From: Lutibacter citreus
Lineage (GTDB): Bacteria > Bacteroidota > Bacteroidia > Flavobacteriales > Flavobacteriaceae
Assembly: GCF_003260195.1 (NCBI RefSeq)
Contig: NZ_QEIH01000003.1
Span: 248,001 to 312,000, forward strand
Length of the DNA stretch: 64,000 nucleotides
Direction of reading: 5' to 3'
Below are positions 8,445 through 16,969 of this stretch, piece after piece (the stretch's first letter is position 1; each line of letters starts with the position of its first letter). The notes beneath the pieces are model-generated. The model saw nothing but the letters and a program-made list of their open reading frames with translations. It searched no databases and had not been told where the DNA came from. The translations under genes were made by a program, and so were the position numbers.

Positions 8445-9821
8445 ATGTCTTCAGATTCAATTTTCATAAGCTATTCCAGAAAGGATGCGGAATATATGGC
8501 AAAGTTTTCAAACAGTTTAAGAGATGCGGGAGCAAAACTATGGTCCGACAAGCAAATTTTACCTGGTGGTCATTGGGATAGTTCAATTGAAACTGCTCTA
8601 GAATCTTGTAGTACTTTTGTTGTTTTAATTTCAAAAGCTTCAATAAATTCTAATAATGTTATGGATGAAGTTTCATATGCTTTAGAGGAAAATAAAAAGG
8701 TGATTCCTATTTTATTAGAGCAATGTGATTTACCTTTTAGATTAAGAAGAATTCAATTTATTGATTTAACTCAAAACCCTGAAAAGGGGATGAGTTTATT
8801 AAAATCAACTTTAAATTTAACTTCAACACCATCTTCAAGTTTAACTTATAAAGGTGCTGATATTAAATCAAAAACGGCTTCTGAGATTAAAAAAACAGAA
8901 GAAAATTTAGAGAGTATTTCTAAAAAAAGTGAATTAAAAAAAGATGCTGTAACACTTAATAAGATTGATGAAAGCACTAAAAAAGATAAAGAAACTGAAA
9001 ATACAGTTAATCTAGAAAAGGAAGTAATTAAAGAAAAAATAGTAAAGGATATTCCTAAAATAGAAAAACCAGTTTTAGAATCTAAAAATGAAAAATCAAA
9101 GAATAATATTGTAAAAATTGCGATTCCAATAGTACTTATATTTTGTGCTTATTTTGTTTATTCTTCAATAAATTCTAGCGAAAAAACAGAAAACACAATA
9201 AATGAGGAAGTAATAAATGAGGAGGTTCTAAAAGATGAAGTTGTAAAAGAGGAAAAGGTCACTATTCCTAAAATTGATGAAACAAGTTTGGTTTCAGAAA
9301 TTGAACCTATTAAAACAGATTCTTCAGAATGGAATCTTGTAAAAAACAGCAAAGATATTATTGAATATAAAGTTCATATGAGATCTTTTTCAGAATGTAT
9401 ACATACTAAAGAAGCAAATGAAATAATTAAAGAGTTAGTTCTGAAAAATGAAGAGAATGAGATGTTTACCAAATCTAATTCAAGTAAAAAACTATTAAAA
9501 TATATTAATAAATATGGAAAAGAAGGTGAATATTTTGAGAATGCAATAGATTCATTAGATGTTTATTATAAATCTAGCGGATTTGTACAGTTTTCTTCGT
9601 CAATCGGAAAATTATACTTTGAAAATATGATTGATGTTGATAACAAAATACCTTCAAAAGGAGATTTGATAATTGCAAATTCGAGAAGGAACCTTCATCT
9701 AAGCGCATGGGGTACACCAAATTACCACAAGGTTACGTACACTACTAGCGTTAATGAAGTTTTTAAGGTAAAAAATGTACAGAAAACAGGGTCAGCCTAT
9801 TGGGTTGAAGTCTCTTATTAG
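8445..9821 (+). CDS. TIR-domain protein with membrane anchor and C-terminal domain
   Basis: A 458-aa protein. Residues 4-125 are a TIR domain: IFISYSRKDAEYMAKF (box 1), LWSDKQILPGGHWDSSIE, FVVLISKAS, and NVMDEVSYAL with Glu75 at the position of the NADase glutamate of catalytic TIRs. A charged linker rich in Lys/Glu (130-220) precedes one transmembrane segment (222-241, IVKIAIPIVLIFCAYFVY). After a second charged stretch comes a C-terminal domain of about 150 residues, ending in a small beta-rich, SH3-like segment. The topology suggests a cytoplasmic TIR tethered to the inner membrane with a periplasmic sensing end. It is the last gene of the operon; NAD consumption is an inference from Glu75. 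Confidence 0.8.
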   Translation: MSSDSIFISYSRKDAEYMAKFSNSLRDAGAKLWSDKQILPGGHWDSSIETALESCSTFVVLISKASINSNNVMDEVSYALEENKKVIPILLEQCDLPFRLRRIQFIDLTQNPEKGMSLLKSTLNLTSTPSSSLTYKGADIKSKTASEIKKTEENLESISKKSELKKDAVTLNKIDESTKKDKETENTVNLEKEVIKEKIVKDIPKIEKPVLESKNEKSKNNIVKIAIPIVLIFCAYFVYSSINSSEKTENTINEEVINEEVLKDEVVKEEKVTIPKIDETSLVSEIEPIKTDSSEWNLVKNSKDIIEYKVHMRSFSECIHTKEANEIIKELVLKNEENEMFTKSNSSKKLLKYINKYGKEGEYFENAIDSLDVYYKSSGFVQFSSSIGKLYFENMIDVDNKIPSKGDLIIANSRRNLHLSAWGTPNYHKVTYTTSVNEVFKVKNVQKTGSAYWVEVSY

Positions 9822-9860
9822 ATATATTTTTTTAATTATATGATCCTACATTACAATAAA

Positions 9861-9883
9861 TTGATTAGGAAATATTATCTTTG
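9861..9883 (+). promoter_or_regulatory. Candidate promoter of the cold-shock gene
   Basis: TATCTTTG at 9876-9883 fits the Bacteroidota -7 consensus TAnnTTTG. TTG at 9861-9863 is closer than the usual 19-21 nt for a -33 box, so the upstream element is uncertain. It implies a 5' leader of about 165 nt before the ATG at 10057, with a small hairpin (TTATCAT/ATGATAA) near 9907-9924. Confidence 0.4.
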
Positions 9884-10056
9884 CATAAGTTATAAGCACT
9901 TAATTTATCATATTTATGATAATTATTTTAAAAGGACTTCAATTATTGTTATTAAATTTCAATCTTGATTTTAAATTTAATAAATTATCTAATTTTGAAA
10001 AATACGCTTTAACTGATTAATATTTAACAATTTAAAAAAACTTAATAAAATTTTTA

Positions 10057-10497
10057 ATGGCAGGATCACAAGAAACATTTGGTAAAAAAGAAAGAGAAAA
10101 GAAAAGATTAAAGAAAAAGAAGGATAAACTTCTTAAAAAAGAACAGCGTAGAGCAAGCGGTCAGGATAGTATGTTTGTCTATGTAGATGAGTACGGACAA
10201 TTAACGAGTACTCCACCAGATCCAGCCAAAAAAATTAAAGTAGATGCAGAAAGCATCGAAATAGGAATTCCTAAAAAAGAAGATAGAGAAGAAGTAGCTC
10301 CGGTTGATAGACAAGGAAAAGTTTCCTTCTTTGATAGTTCTAAAGGTTTTGGTTTTATTATTGATTTAAACTCTCAAGAAAAGTTTTTTGTTCACGTAAG
10401 TGGGTTATTAGAAGAAATTAAAGAAAATGATAAAGTTACTTTTGAACTTGAAAAAGGATTAAAAGGAATGAACGCTGTAAGGGTTAAAAAGATTTAA
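10057..10497 (+). CDS. Cold-shock domain protein with basic N-terminal extension
   Basis: A 146-aa protein. Residues 1-45 are extremely basic (KKEREKKRLKKKKDKLLKK), and a CspA-type cold-shock domain fills about 84-146: GKVSFFDSSKGFGFI carries RNP1 (KGFGFI) and KFFVHVSGL carries RNP2. It should bind single-stranded RNA or DNA; the basic tail would add nonspecific affinity. This extended form is common in Flavobacteriaceae. A long leader upstream is consistent with cold-regulated translation, and a strong terminator follows, so it is probably monocistronic. Confidence 0.9.
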   Translation: MAGSQETFGKKEREKKRLKKKKDKLLKKEQRRASGQDSMFVYVDEYGQLTSTPPDPAKKIKVDAESIEIGIPKKEDREEVAPVDRQGKVSFFDSSKGFGFIIDLNSQEKFFVHVSGLLEEIKENDKVTFELEKGLKGMNAVRVKKI

Positions 10498-10516
10498 TTT
10501 TTACATTATATTTTAT

Positions 10517-10548
10517 AAAAAAAGCTACTAATTTTAGTAGCTTTTTTT
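10517..10548 (+). terminator. Rho-independent terminator
   Basis: AGCTACTA and TAGTAGCT pair around a short AT loop, with an A-run before and T7 after. It closes the cold-shock transcript. Confidence 0.85.
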
Positions 10549-10765
10549 GTTTAATAAAACTACATTAATTCCTTTTTTTTTAAGTGGATTAGCTTTGTAA
10601 ATTATAATTGTATTTTTAATCTGTTGATTTAAATGTTGTCTAAATTCTTAAATTTGTTCTGTTTAATAGAATTAAAATAATACTGTTATTTATTGCTTAA
10701 TACATATTAAAAACAAAAAGTAATGGAAATAGAGTTTAATTAAAACAATTTAAAAATGTAAAATA

Positions 10766-11242
10766 ATGAAAGCAGCTACGGTTAAAGAAATAAAAACTGA
10801 ATTAAATTATTTGTCGCAAGATGAATTGATTGAATTGGTATTGAGACTTTCAAAATTTAAAAAAGAAAATAAAGAACTTTTAACCTATCGTTTATTTGAG
10901 GAATCAGATGAAGAAGCTTATATAAATGCTATAAAAAAAGAAGTAAGTGAACTTTTTACCACCATTAATACAACAAAATTTTTTTATATAAAAAAGAGTG
11001 TTCGAAAAATACTTAGAATTGTAAAAACCTATATTAGATATTCAAAAAAGAAAGAAACAGAAGTTGAATTATTGCTGTTTTTTTGTAGTGAATTATTAAA
11101 TATGAGGCCATCAATAAAAAGAAATTCTACACTTCAAAACCTATATAATCGTCAAATTGTATCAATTGAGAAAATATTATTGACTTTACATGAGGATTTA
11201 CAATATGATTATAGTGTTGAAATTCAGCGTTTAAAGAATTAA
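10766..11242 (+). CDS. Conserved-type hypothetical cytoplasmic protein
   Basis: A 158-aa, lysine-rich, mostly alpha-helical protein with no signal peptide or membrane segment. It opens MKAATVKEIKTELNYLSQDELIELVLRL, a helical start reminiscent of SAP-like or helicase-associated N-termini, followed by a run of basic helices. No catalytic motif is seen. It lies between the cold-shock gene and a DEAH helicase in the same direction, so an RNA- or DNA-related role is possible but not shown. The helicase has its own promoter-like sequence. Confidence 0.55.
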   Translation: MKAATVKEIKTELNYLSQDELIELVLRLSKFKKENKELLTYRLFEESDEEAYINAIKKEVSELFTTINTTKFFYIKKSVRKILRIVKTYIRYSKKKETEVELLLFFCSELLNMRPSIKRNSTLQNLYNRQIVSIEKILLTLHEDLQYDYSVEIQRLKN

Positions 11243-11289
11243 TTTCAAAAAAAAATTACAAATAGTTTTATAATACTTCATAAACACCG

Positions 11290-11297
11290 TATTTTTG
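11290..11297 (+). promoter_or_regulatory. Candidate -7 box for the helicase gene
   Basis: TATTTTTG fits TAnnTTTG and lies 22 nt before the proposed GTG start at 11319. No clear TTG -33 box is present. Confidence 0.35.
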
Positions 11298-11318
11298 TAT
11301 GTTTCATAAAATCTCGCC

Positions 11319-12872
11319 GTGACGTTATCTACAATAGAATTAGAAGAAAAAAATACTGGTAAACAATTATATAGTTACCAAAAAGAAGCTATTAGTAAAA
11401 TCTTTAAAAGGTTTGAAGAAGCACCAAATGATTATCATTTGCTGTTCCAATTACCTACAGGAGGTGGTAAAACAGTAATCTTTTCTGAATTAGTACGCCA
11501 ATACATAAAACATCATAAAAGTAAAGTGTTAATACTTACTCATAGAATTGAATTATGTAAGCAGACATGTACTATGTTGTCTGATTTTGGGGTAGTAAAC
11601 AAAGTTATTGATAGTAAAGCCAATTTAGATGATCACAGAGATTATTCTTGTTATGTGGCAATGGTTGAAACATTAAATAATAGGTTAAATGATAATAAGC
11701 TAGATATTTCAGATATTGGTCTTGTTATTATTGATGAGGCACATTATAATTCATTTACAAAATTATTTAAATTTTTCCACAAGTCATTTATTTTAGGTGT
11801 AACAGCAACTCCGTTAAGTTCAAATATTCAGTTACCAATGACTGATAATTATGAAGAATTAATTATTGGAGAATCTATTGAAACTTTAATTAAAAGTAAT
11901 TTCTTAGCGCGTGCTAAAACATATTCATACAATGTAGGTTTAACTTCTTTAGTTGTTGGAGCTAATGGAGATTATACCGTAAAATCATCTGATGATTTAT
12001 ATTCTAATTCGGATATGTTAAATAAGCTTGTACAAGCTTATGAAGAACGTTCTAAAGGTAAAAAAACATTAATATTTAATAATGGAATTAATACTTCTAT
12101 AAATGTTTTTGAAGCTTTTAAAATGGCTGGTTATCCAGTAATGCACCTAGATAATACTGCAAATAAAAGAGAAAGAGAATTTATTTTACGTTGGTTTAAA
12201 ATGACGCCAAATGCAATATTAACGTCTGTAAGTATTTTAACAACAGGTTTTGATGAACCAACTGTTGATACCATAATTTTAAATAGAGCTACAAGATCTT
12301 TAACTCTGTATTACCAAATGATTGGTAGAGGGTCTCGTATTTTAAAAGATAAAACCACCTTTAATGTAATTGATTTAGGGAATAACTTTCATCGATTTGG
12401 AATGTGGGGGGCTAATTTAAATTGGAATAAAATATTTAAATCACCAAATTATTACTTAGATAATCTTCTCAATGATGAAGATTTGGAAAGTAATTTTAGA
12501 TATGAAATGCCAAAAGAGTTAAGAGATAAATTTTCAAAAACTGAAGATGTATTTTTTAATATAAAAGAAGCTTATATAGATGCCATAAAAATTGGAGAAT
12601 CATCTAAAGTAGTTCTTTCTCGTTCTATTGATCAACATGCTAGAATTTGTACTGAAAATAGTGAAGACGTCTATGATGCTTTAATATTGGCTCAGGAAAT
12701 AGGAGATGATATTGATCATAGAATCCAACAATACCTTAAATGTATCTGTAAAAGTACAAATAGCTTTACAGATTGGTTAAAAGAAGACTACAGAAAGAAA
12801 TTAAGAGCTCATTTATTAGCTAATTTTGATACCATATTTGAAGAAATTAACGGATATCCTCCAGAAGAATAA
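11319..12872 (+). CDS. SF2 DEAD/DEAH-box helicase
   Basis: A 517-aa helicase read from GTG at 11319; no nearer in-frame ATG precedes the Q-like LYSYQKEAI motif. Walker A PTGGGKT lies at 46-52, motif II DEAH at 139-142, motif III TATP in GVTATPLS, and helicase C-terminal motifs STGFDEP-type (TTGFDEPTVD) and YYQMIGRGSRI (motif VI) follow. The architecture resembles the SSL2/RecG-like helicases that Bacteroidota encode as single genes. About 130 residues follow the helicase core. It should unwind nucleic acid using ATP; the substrate is not known. Preceded by the hypothetical at 10766. Confidence 0.9.
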   Translation: MTLSTIELEEKNTGKQLYSYQKEAISKIFKRFEEAPNDYHLLFQLPTGGGKTVIFSELVRQYIKHHKSKVLILTHRIELCKQTCTMLSDFGVVNKVIDSKANLDDHRDYSCYVAMVETLNNRLNDNKLDISDIGLVIIDEAHYNSFTKLFKFFHKSFILGVTATPLSSNIQLPMTDNYEELIIGESIETLIKSNFLARAKTYSYNVGLTSLVVGANGDYTVKSSDDLYSNSDMLNKLVQAYEERSKGKKTLIFNNGINTSINVFEAFKMAGYPVMHLDNTANKREREFILRWFKMTPNAILTSVSILTTGFDEPTVDTIILNRATRSLTLYYQMIGRGSRILKDKTTFNVIDLGNNFHRFGMWGANLNWNKIFKSPNYYLDNLLNDEDLESNFRYEMPKELRDKFSKTEDVFFNIKEAYIDAIKIGESSKVVLSRSIDQHARICTENSEDVYDALILAQEIGDDIDHRIQQYLKCICKSTNSFTDWLKEDYRKKLRAHLLANFDTIFEEINGYPPEE

Positions 12873-12930
12873 TAAGTATTTTTTATAGTGTCTTTAAAAT
12901 TAAGATTCATTAAAATTAATGCTTATATGA

Positions 12931-13845
12931 ATGAAATCAGATAGTAAATTACTTATAATTCTTGCTTTTTTTTCAATTTATGTTATTTGGGGATCTACTT
13001 ATTTACTTAATAAAATAGCGGTAAATGAGTTAGAACCATTTTTAATTGCGTCTGTTCGTTTTTTATCAGCCTCATTATTAATTTTCTTAATTGCAAAACT
13101 AATAGGATTAAAATTATCCATAACAAAAAAGCAATTTATTAATTGTACCATTGCTGGTTTTCTTTTTTTAACCTATGGAAATGGGGTAGTTGTTTGGGCT
13201 TTAAAATATGTTGATAGTGGGTTTACCGCTCTAGTTATTTCTGCAGAACCACTTATTGTATTGCTCTTAATGTTAATTTTTGAAGGTAAAAGGATTCAAC
13301 CAATGTCAATAATTGGAGTAATTTTAGGAATTATTGGGATTTTTTTATTGGTAAGTCAAAAGCAGTTAATAAATGAAGAAGGCACAATAACTGGAGTATT
13401 AATGATTTTTTCCTGTATGTTAAGTTGGGGTTACGGCAGTATTTTTGTTGCAAAAGCCGATTTACCAAGAAATTTCTTTGTAAATACTGGATATCAGATG
13501 TTTATGGGAGGTATTATGCTTTTAATAACAAGTTATTTATTTGGTGAAGAATGGGTTTCTGTTTTTAAATGGAGTGAGCCGGTTGTTTATTCAATGTTTG
13601 GATTAATTGTTTTTGGGGGGATTGTAGCATTTACATCTTTCAATTATTTATTAAAAATGGTTTCTCCTGAAAAAGTTGCAACTTCTACATATATAAACCC
13701 AATAATTGCGCTTGTTTTAGGTTGGTGGTTTCTTAATGAACAAATATCAACCCAATCTATAATTGCGGCAATAATTATGTTAATGGGGGTGTTTTTTATT
13801 AATACTAAGAAAAAAATAACCCTCTATTCAAGATTCAAAAAGTAA
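12931..13845 (+). CDS. DMT-family transporter (EamA)
   Basis: A 304-aa integral membrane protein with about ten hydrophobic segments in two EamA halves, opening LLIILAFFSIYVIWGSTYL, the usual EamA first helix with WGS. Such proteins export metabolites or amino-acid-like solutes. The gene is followed after 4 nt by an MFS transporter gene, so the two are co-transcribed. Substrate cannot be read. Confidence 0.9.
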   Translation: MKSDSKLLIILAFFSIYVIWGSTYLLNKIAVNELEPFLIASVRFLSASLLIFLIAKLIGLKLSITKKQFINCTIAGFLFLTYGNGVVVWALKYVDSGFTALVISAEPLIVLLLMLIFEGKRIQPMSIIGVILGIIGIFLLVSQKQLINEEGTITGVLMIFSCMLSWGYGSIFVAKADLPRNFFVNTGYQMFMGGIMLLITSYLFGEEWVSVFKWSEPVVYSMFGLIVFGGIVAFTSFNYLLKMVSPEKVATSTYINPIIALVLGWWFLNEQISTQSIIAAIIMLMGVFFINTKKKITLYSRFKK

Positions 13846-13849
13846 GATA

Positions 13850-15157
13850 ATGCACAATTCAAATAAATTTTCATTTATTAATCCTTCAAAATTTCCCTTT
13901 TATTACGGTTATGTTTTGATGATTGTGGGAACTATTGGTATTTGGGCAAGTATTCCTGGTCAAACTGTAGGTGTATCTGTTTTTACTGACCCTGTTAAGG
14001 ATGCTCTTGGATTAACAAGAAATCAGTTTAGTAATGCCTATATGATAGGTACTTTTCTAAGTTCTTTTTTGGTTGTTAGGGCAGGAGTTTGGTTTGATAG
14101 GTTTGGTGCAAGATACGTAGCTTTTGTTTCAACCCTATTTTTAGCTTTTTCCGTTTTATTATGCTCTGTTTCAGTTGAGATTAGTGATTTTTTTAAAAAT
14201 ATATTAAATATTAATTCTTGGATTATTCCTTTTATCGTTATTTCAATTTTTTTCTTTTTCATTCGATTAAGCGGGCAGGGAGTATTAACCATGGCATCAA
14301 GAAATATGATTATGATGTGGTTTAACAAGAACAGAGGGAAAATAAATTCGGTAAGTAGTATTGCAATTTCCTTGGGGTTTTCTATTTCACCAATAATTAT
14401 AAGTAAATTAATTGATAATAATGGTTGGCAGCTAAGTTGGCAAATAATGGCTTTAAGTCTTTTTATTTTTAGTTTTGTTGTTTTACAATTTTATAGGAAT
14501 AAGCCTGAAGAATTTAATTTGCAAGTTGATGGTGTTAAGGAAGTTAATTTTAAAAAGACTATTGAAACTGAAAATAATTACACTCTTAATGAAGCTAAAA
14601 AAACAAGAATATTTTGGATGTTTGGTTTAATTCTAGCATTTAATAGTTTTTTTATTACAGGATTTACGTTTCATGTAATTTCAATTTTTTCAAGTCAGGA
14701 TTATACAAAAGATCAAGCTATTTCTATATTCCTACCTATCTCAGTTATTGCAGTATCAGTTTCAACTCTCTGTAATATTTTAAGCGATTATATTGAACAT
14801 AAAATCTATTTGTATATTATGTTAGTTAGTGCTATTATGGCATCTGTGGGGTTGGTTTTTCTAGATAAATTATTAGGTGTATATATGATTATTGGAGGTT
14901 TAGGTATTTTAGGAGGCCTTTTTTCAGTAATAAATGCAGTTACTTGGCCAAAGTATTTTGGAAGAAAATATTTAGGATCTATAACAGGAAAAGTAATGAG
15001 CTTTTTAGTAATTGCAAGTGCTATTGCTCCAAGCTTATTCAGTGCTAGTTATACTTACCTAGGGTCGTATAGTTTTATAGGATATATTTGCCTTGGGTTT
15101 TTACTTTTTTTGTTAATTGGTTCTTTAAAATTAAAAAGTCCTAAAAAATTAAATTAG
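13850..15157 (+). CDS. MFS transporter
   Basis: A 435-aa major facilitator protein with about twelve membrane segments. The first loop after TM2 carries the MFS signature-like VWFDRFGARYVAF (G-x3-D-R/K-x-G-x-R/K). The start of the protein (FYYGYVLMIVGTIGIWAS) resembles the OFA/oxalate-formate-like branch. The gene begins 4 nt after the EamA stop. Substrate unknown. Confidence 0.9.
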   Translation: MHNSNKFSFINPSKFPFYYGYVLMIVGTIGIWASIPGQTVGVSVFTDPVKDALGLTRNQFSNAYMIGTFLSSFLVVRAGVWFDRFGARYVAFVSTLFLAFSVLLCSVSVEISDFFKNILNINSWIIPFIVISIFFFFIRLSGQGVLTMASRNMIMMWFNKNRGKINSVSSIAISLGFSISPIIISKLIDNNGWQLSWQIMALSLFIFSFVVLQFYRNKPEEFNLQVDGVKEVNFKKTIETENNYTLNEAKKTRIFWMFGLILAFNSFFITGFTFHVISIFSSQDYTKDQAISIFLPISVIAVSVSTLCNILSDYIEHKIYLYIMLVSAIMASVGLVFLDKLLGVYMIIGGLGILGGLFSVINAVTWPKYFGRKYLGSITGKVMSFLVIASAIAPSLFSASYTYLGSYSFIGYICLGFLLFLLIGSLKLKSPKKLN

Positions 15158-15567
15158 GTTACATTTTTTAACTTAAAAAGTTAATTGTGTTATAATAATT
15201 TACCTTAGAATATTTATAATTTTAAAGTAAATATTATCATTATACGCTTGTATCATAAAAAATCATTATCTTCAATAAAGTCTTAAATTGTGCTAAACCT
15301 TTAAGAAATAGATGCTTTTAGAAAAGCATTTTAAGAAAGAGAAAAATATTAACTGTTATATATAAAATAGCAAACCTTAAAATTAATTTAGGGTATATTT
15401 CAAAATAAGTAAAGATTTTGTTGTCCCGTAAAAGTTGCGTTTTTTGTAAACAAAAAATGCAACTTTTTTTATAATTATAAACTTCAAAAGTCTTTACTAA
15501 TGTGATTAAACCAAATATTTAATATTTAGTCTAAGTAATATAATTACTTAATTTAAAGAATAAAGAA
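15158..15567. other. Intergenic region with nested palindrome
   Basis: AT-rich gap before the EF-hand genes. It contains a large nested inverted repeat at 15408-15498 and no supported gene. Confidence 0.6.
15408..15498 (+). ncRNA. Nested inverted repeat, terminator or structured RNA
   Basis: Outer arms AGTAAAGATTTTG and CAAAAGTCTTTACT pair over about 13 bp. Inside them a second, stronger hairpin (AAAGTTGCGTTTTTTGT with ACAAAAAATGCAACTTT, about 15430-15467) is followed by T7. The inner stem alone would make a good terminator for the MFS transcript or an attenuator for the EF-hand genes 70 nt downstream. The outer pair suggests a larger RNA structure. No known RNA family was recognised. Confidence 0.4.
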
Positions 15568-16095
15568 ATGAAAATTAAACTTATAATTTTATGCGCTGGT
15601 TTATTCGTATTTGCAAACGTGAATGCACAAAGTAAACAAAATTTTATTAGCCTAAGTTTTAATGAGGTTGATAGAAATGGAGATTCACTTATAGAACTAA
15701 ATGAAATGAATAGAGCTTATTTAGGAAAAGTAACAAGGACTGGAACACCTGTAAATACAGAAAACTTATTCAAATCTAAAGATTTAAATGAGGACGGTGT
15801 ATTGGATGAAACTGAATTTTCTCATCAAGGTATAAAACCTATAATAAATTCAAATAAGAAGGGGCAAAAAGAACTGAGTTTAACTTCTAAAAATAAAGAG
15901 AAATCTTTTGAAAGAATGGATGTTAATCAAGACGGAGTAGTGGTTATTGATGAAATGGTTAAATTCTTTAAAAACAAAAAGAATAAAAACGGAAAAGAAA
16001 TAAAAGCTAAAAAACTATTTAAATTTAGAGATAAGAATAAAGATGGTAAAATTACAATAGAAGAATTTTTGAATTCTATTGATAATAAAAAATAG
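15568..16095 (+). CDS. Secreted EF-hand calcium-binding protein
   Basis: A 175-aa protein with a signal peptide (cleavage after VNAQ, about residue 21). Four EF-hand loops are readable: DRNGDSLIELNE, DLNEDGVLDETE, DVNQDGVVVIDE and DKNKDGKITIEE, each with acidic residues at positions 1, 3, 5 and 12. It likely binds calcium outside the cytoplasm. The paralogue at 16190 lies 94 nt downstream. Confidence 0.85.
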   Translation: MKIKLIILCAGLFVFANVNAQSKQNFISLSFNEVDRNGDSLIELNEMNRAYLGKVTRTGTPVNTENLFKSKDLNEDGVLDETEFSHQGIKPIINSNKKGQKELSLTSKNKEKSFERMDVNQDGVVVIDEMVKFFKNKKNKNGKEIKAKKLFKFRDKNKDGKITIEEFLNSIDNKK

Positions 16096-16189
16096 AATTA
16101 TTTATAAAGACATTTATTTTATTTATACGGACAATTTATAGATACTACTAAATTAGATTTATGGTATTAATTAAATATAACAAATACGT

Positions 16190-16783
16190 ATGAAAATTTT
16201 AAAAGGAACAATTGTTTTTTTAGGTTTATTAGCCTTTACTAGTGTTAACGCTCAGGATACAAAGGAAAAAGCAGAAAAAAAACTTGGTTGGATGGATAAG
16301 GATAAAGACAATTCTATCAGCAAAGAAGAAATGATAGCTTTTTATGATGGTAAAAAGAATAAAAAAGGGGAACCTGTAAACGGAGAAGAAATGTTTATCG
16401 GTTCTGATCAAAATAATGATGGAAAAGTAACGGTTGATGAGTTGCAGAAAAAAGTTAACTGGAAAAAAGTTAATAGTAAAAAAGCAGCTGCTAAGAAAAT
16501 AGGTAAAGCAAAATCTTCAGCTAAGAAAGCTGTAAAAAAATCAAAACTTCCTGATGGTAAAGCAGAAAAAAAACTTTATTGGATGGATAAAGATAAAAAT
16601 GGTTCGGTTTCTTTAGATGAAATGAAATCCTTTTTCAAAGGGAAAAAAGATAAAAAGGGTGAAGCAATGAATGCCGAGAATATTTTTTATGGTACTGATG
16701 CAAATGACGATGGTACTGTTAATTTAGAAGAATTAAAAAAAGGAATAAACTGGAAAAAAGTAAACGCTAAAAATAAAATATAA
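16190..16783 (+). CDS. Secreted EF-hand protein with internal duplication
   Basis: A 197-aa protein with a signal peptide ending VNAQ near residue 22. Two homologous halves (about 27-95 and 125-192) each hold two EF-hand loops: DKDKDNSISKEE and DQNNDGKVTVDE, then DKDKNGSVSLDE and DANDDGTVNLEE. The halves share WMDKDK, GKK(N/D)KKGE and NWKKVN, showing an internal duplication. A lysine/alanine-rich linker (96-120) resembles histone-like tails and could bind polyanions. Role likely extracellular calcium binding. Confidence 0.85.
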   Translation: MKILKGTIVFLGLLAFTSVNAQDTKEKAEKKLGWMDKDKDNSISKEEMIAFYDGKKNKKGEPVNGEEMFIGSDQNNDGKVTVDELQKKVNWKKVNSKKAAAKKIGKAKSSAKKAVKKSKLPDGKAEKKLYWMDKDKNGSVSLDEMKSFFKGKKDKKGEAMNAENIFYGTDANDDGTVNLEELKKGINWKKVNAKNKI

Positions 16784-16827
16784 ACATATATAACTTAGTT
16801 CTAAGTTAAATATGTATTAGATTATAT

Positions 16828-16957
16828 AAGGTTGTCTAAAAAGTAATAAAACGCGTCATACTTAATTTATTTATAATCTCATAATGCTGATAATATGTCA
16901 TTATGATAACTTAAATAAAGTTCAGGTTGACGAAGAGTTTACTTATTAGACAGCCTT
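16828..16957. repeat. Large imperfect palindrome between convergent genes
   Basis: Outer arms AAGGTTGTCTAAAAAGTA and TACTTATTAGACAGCCTT pair at 16 of 18 positions. Inner arms starting at CGTCAT (16854) and ending at GACG (16932) also pair and look like a decayed relative of the 88-bp hairpin at 35253 (shared CGTCA, ATGCTGA, GTTCAG, TGACG). It sits between a plus gene and a minus gene and is followed by a T-run, so it probably also works as a bidirectional terminator. Confidence 0.5.
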
Positions 16958-16969
16958 GTTTTTTAGTTT

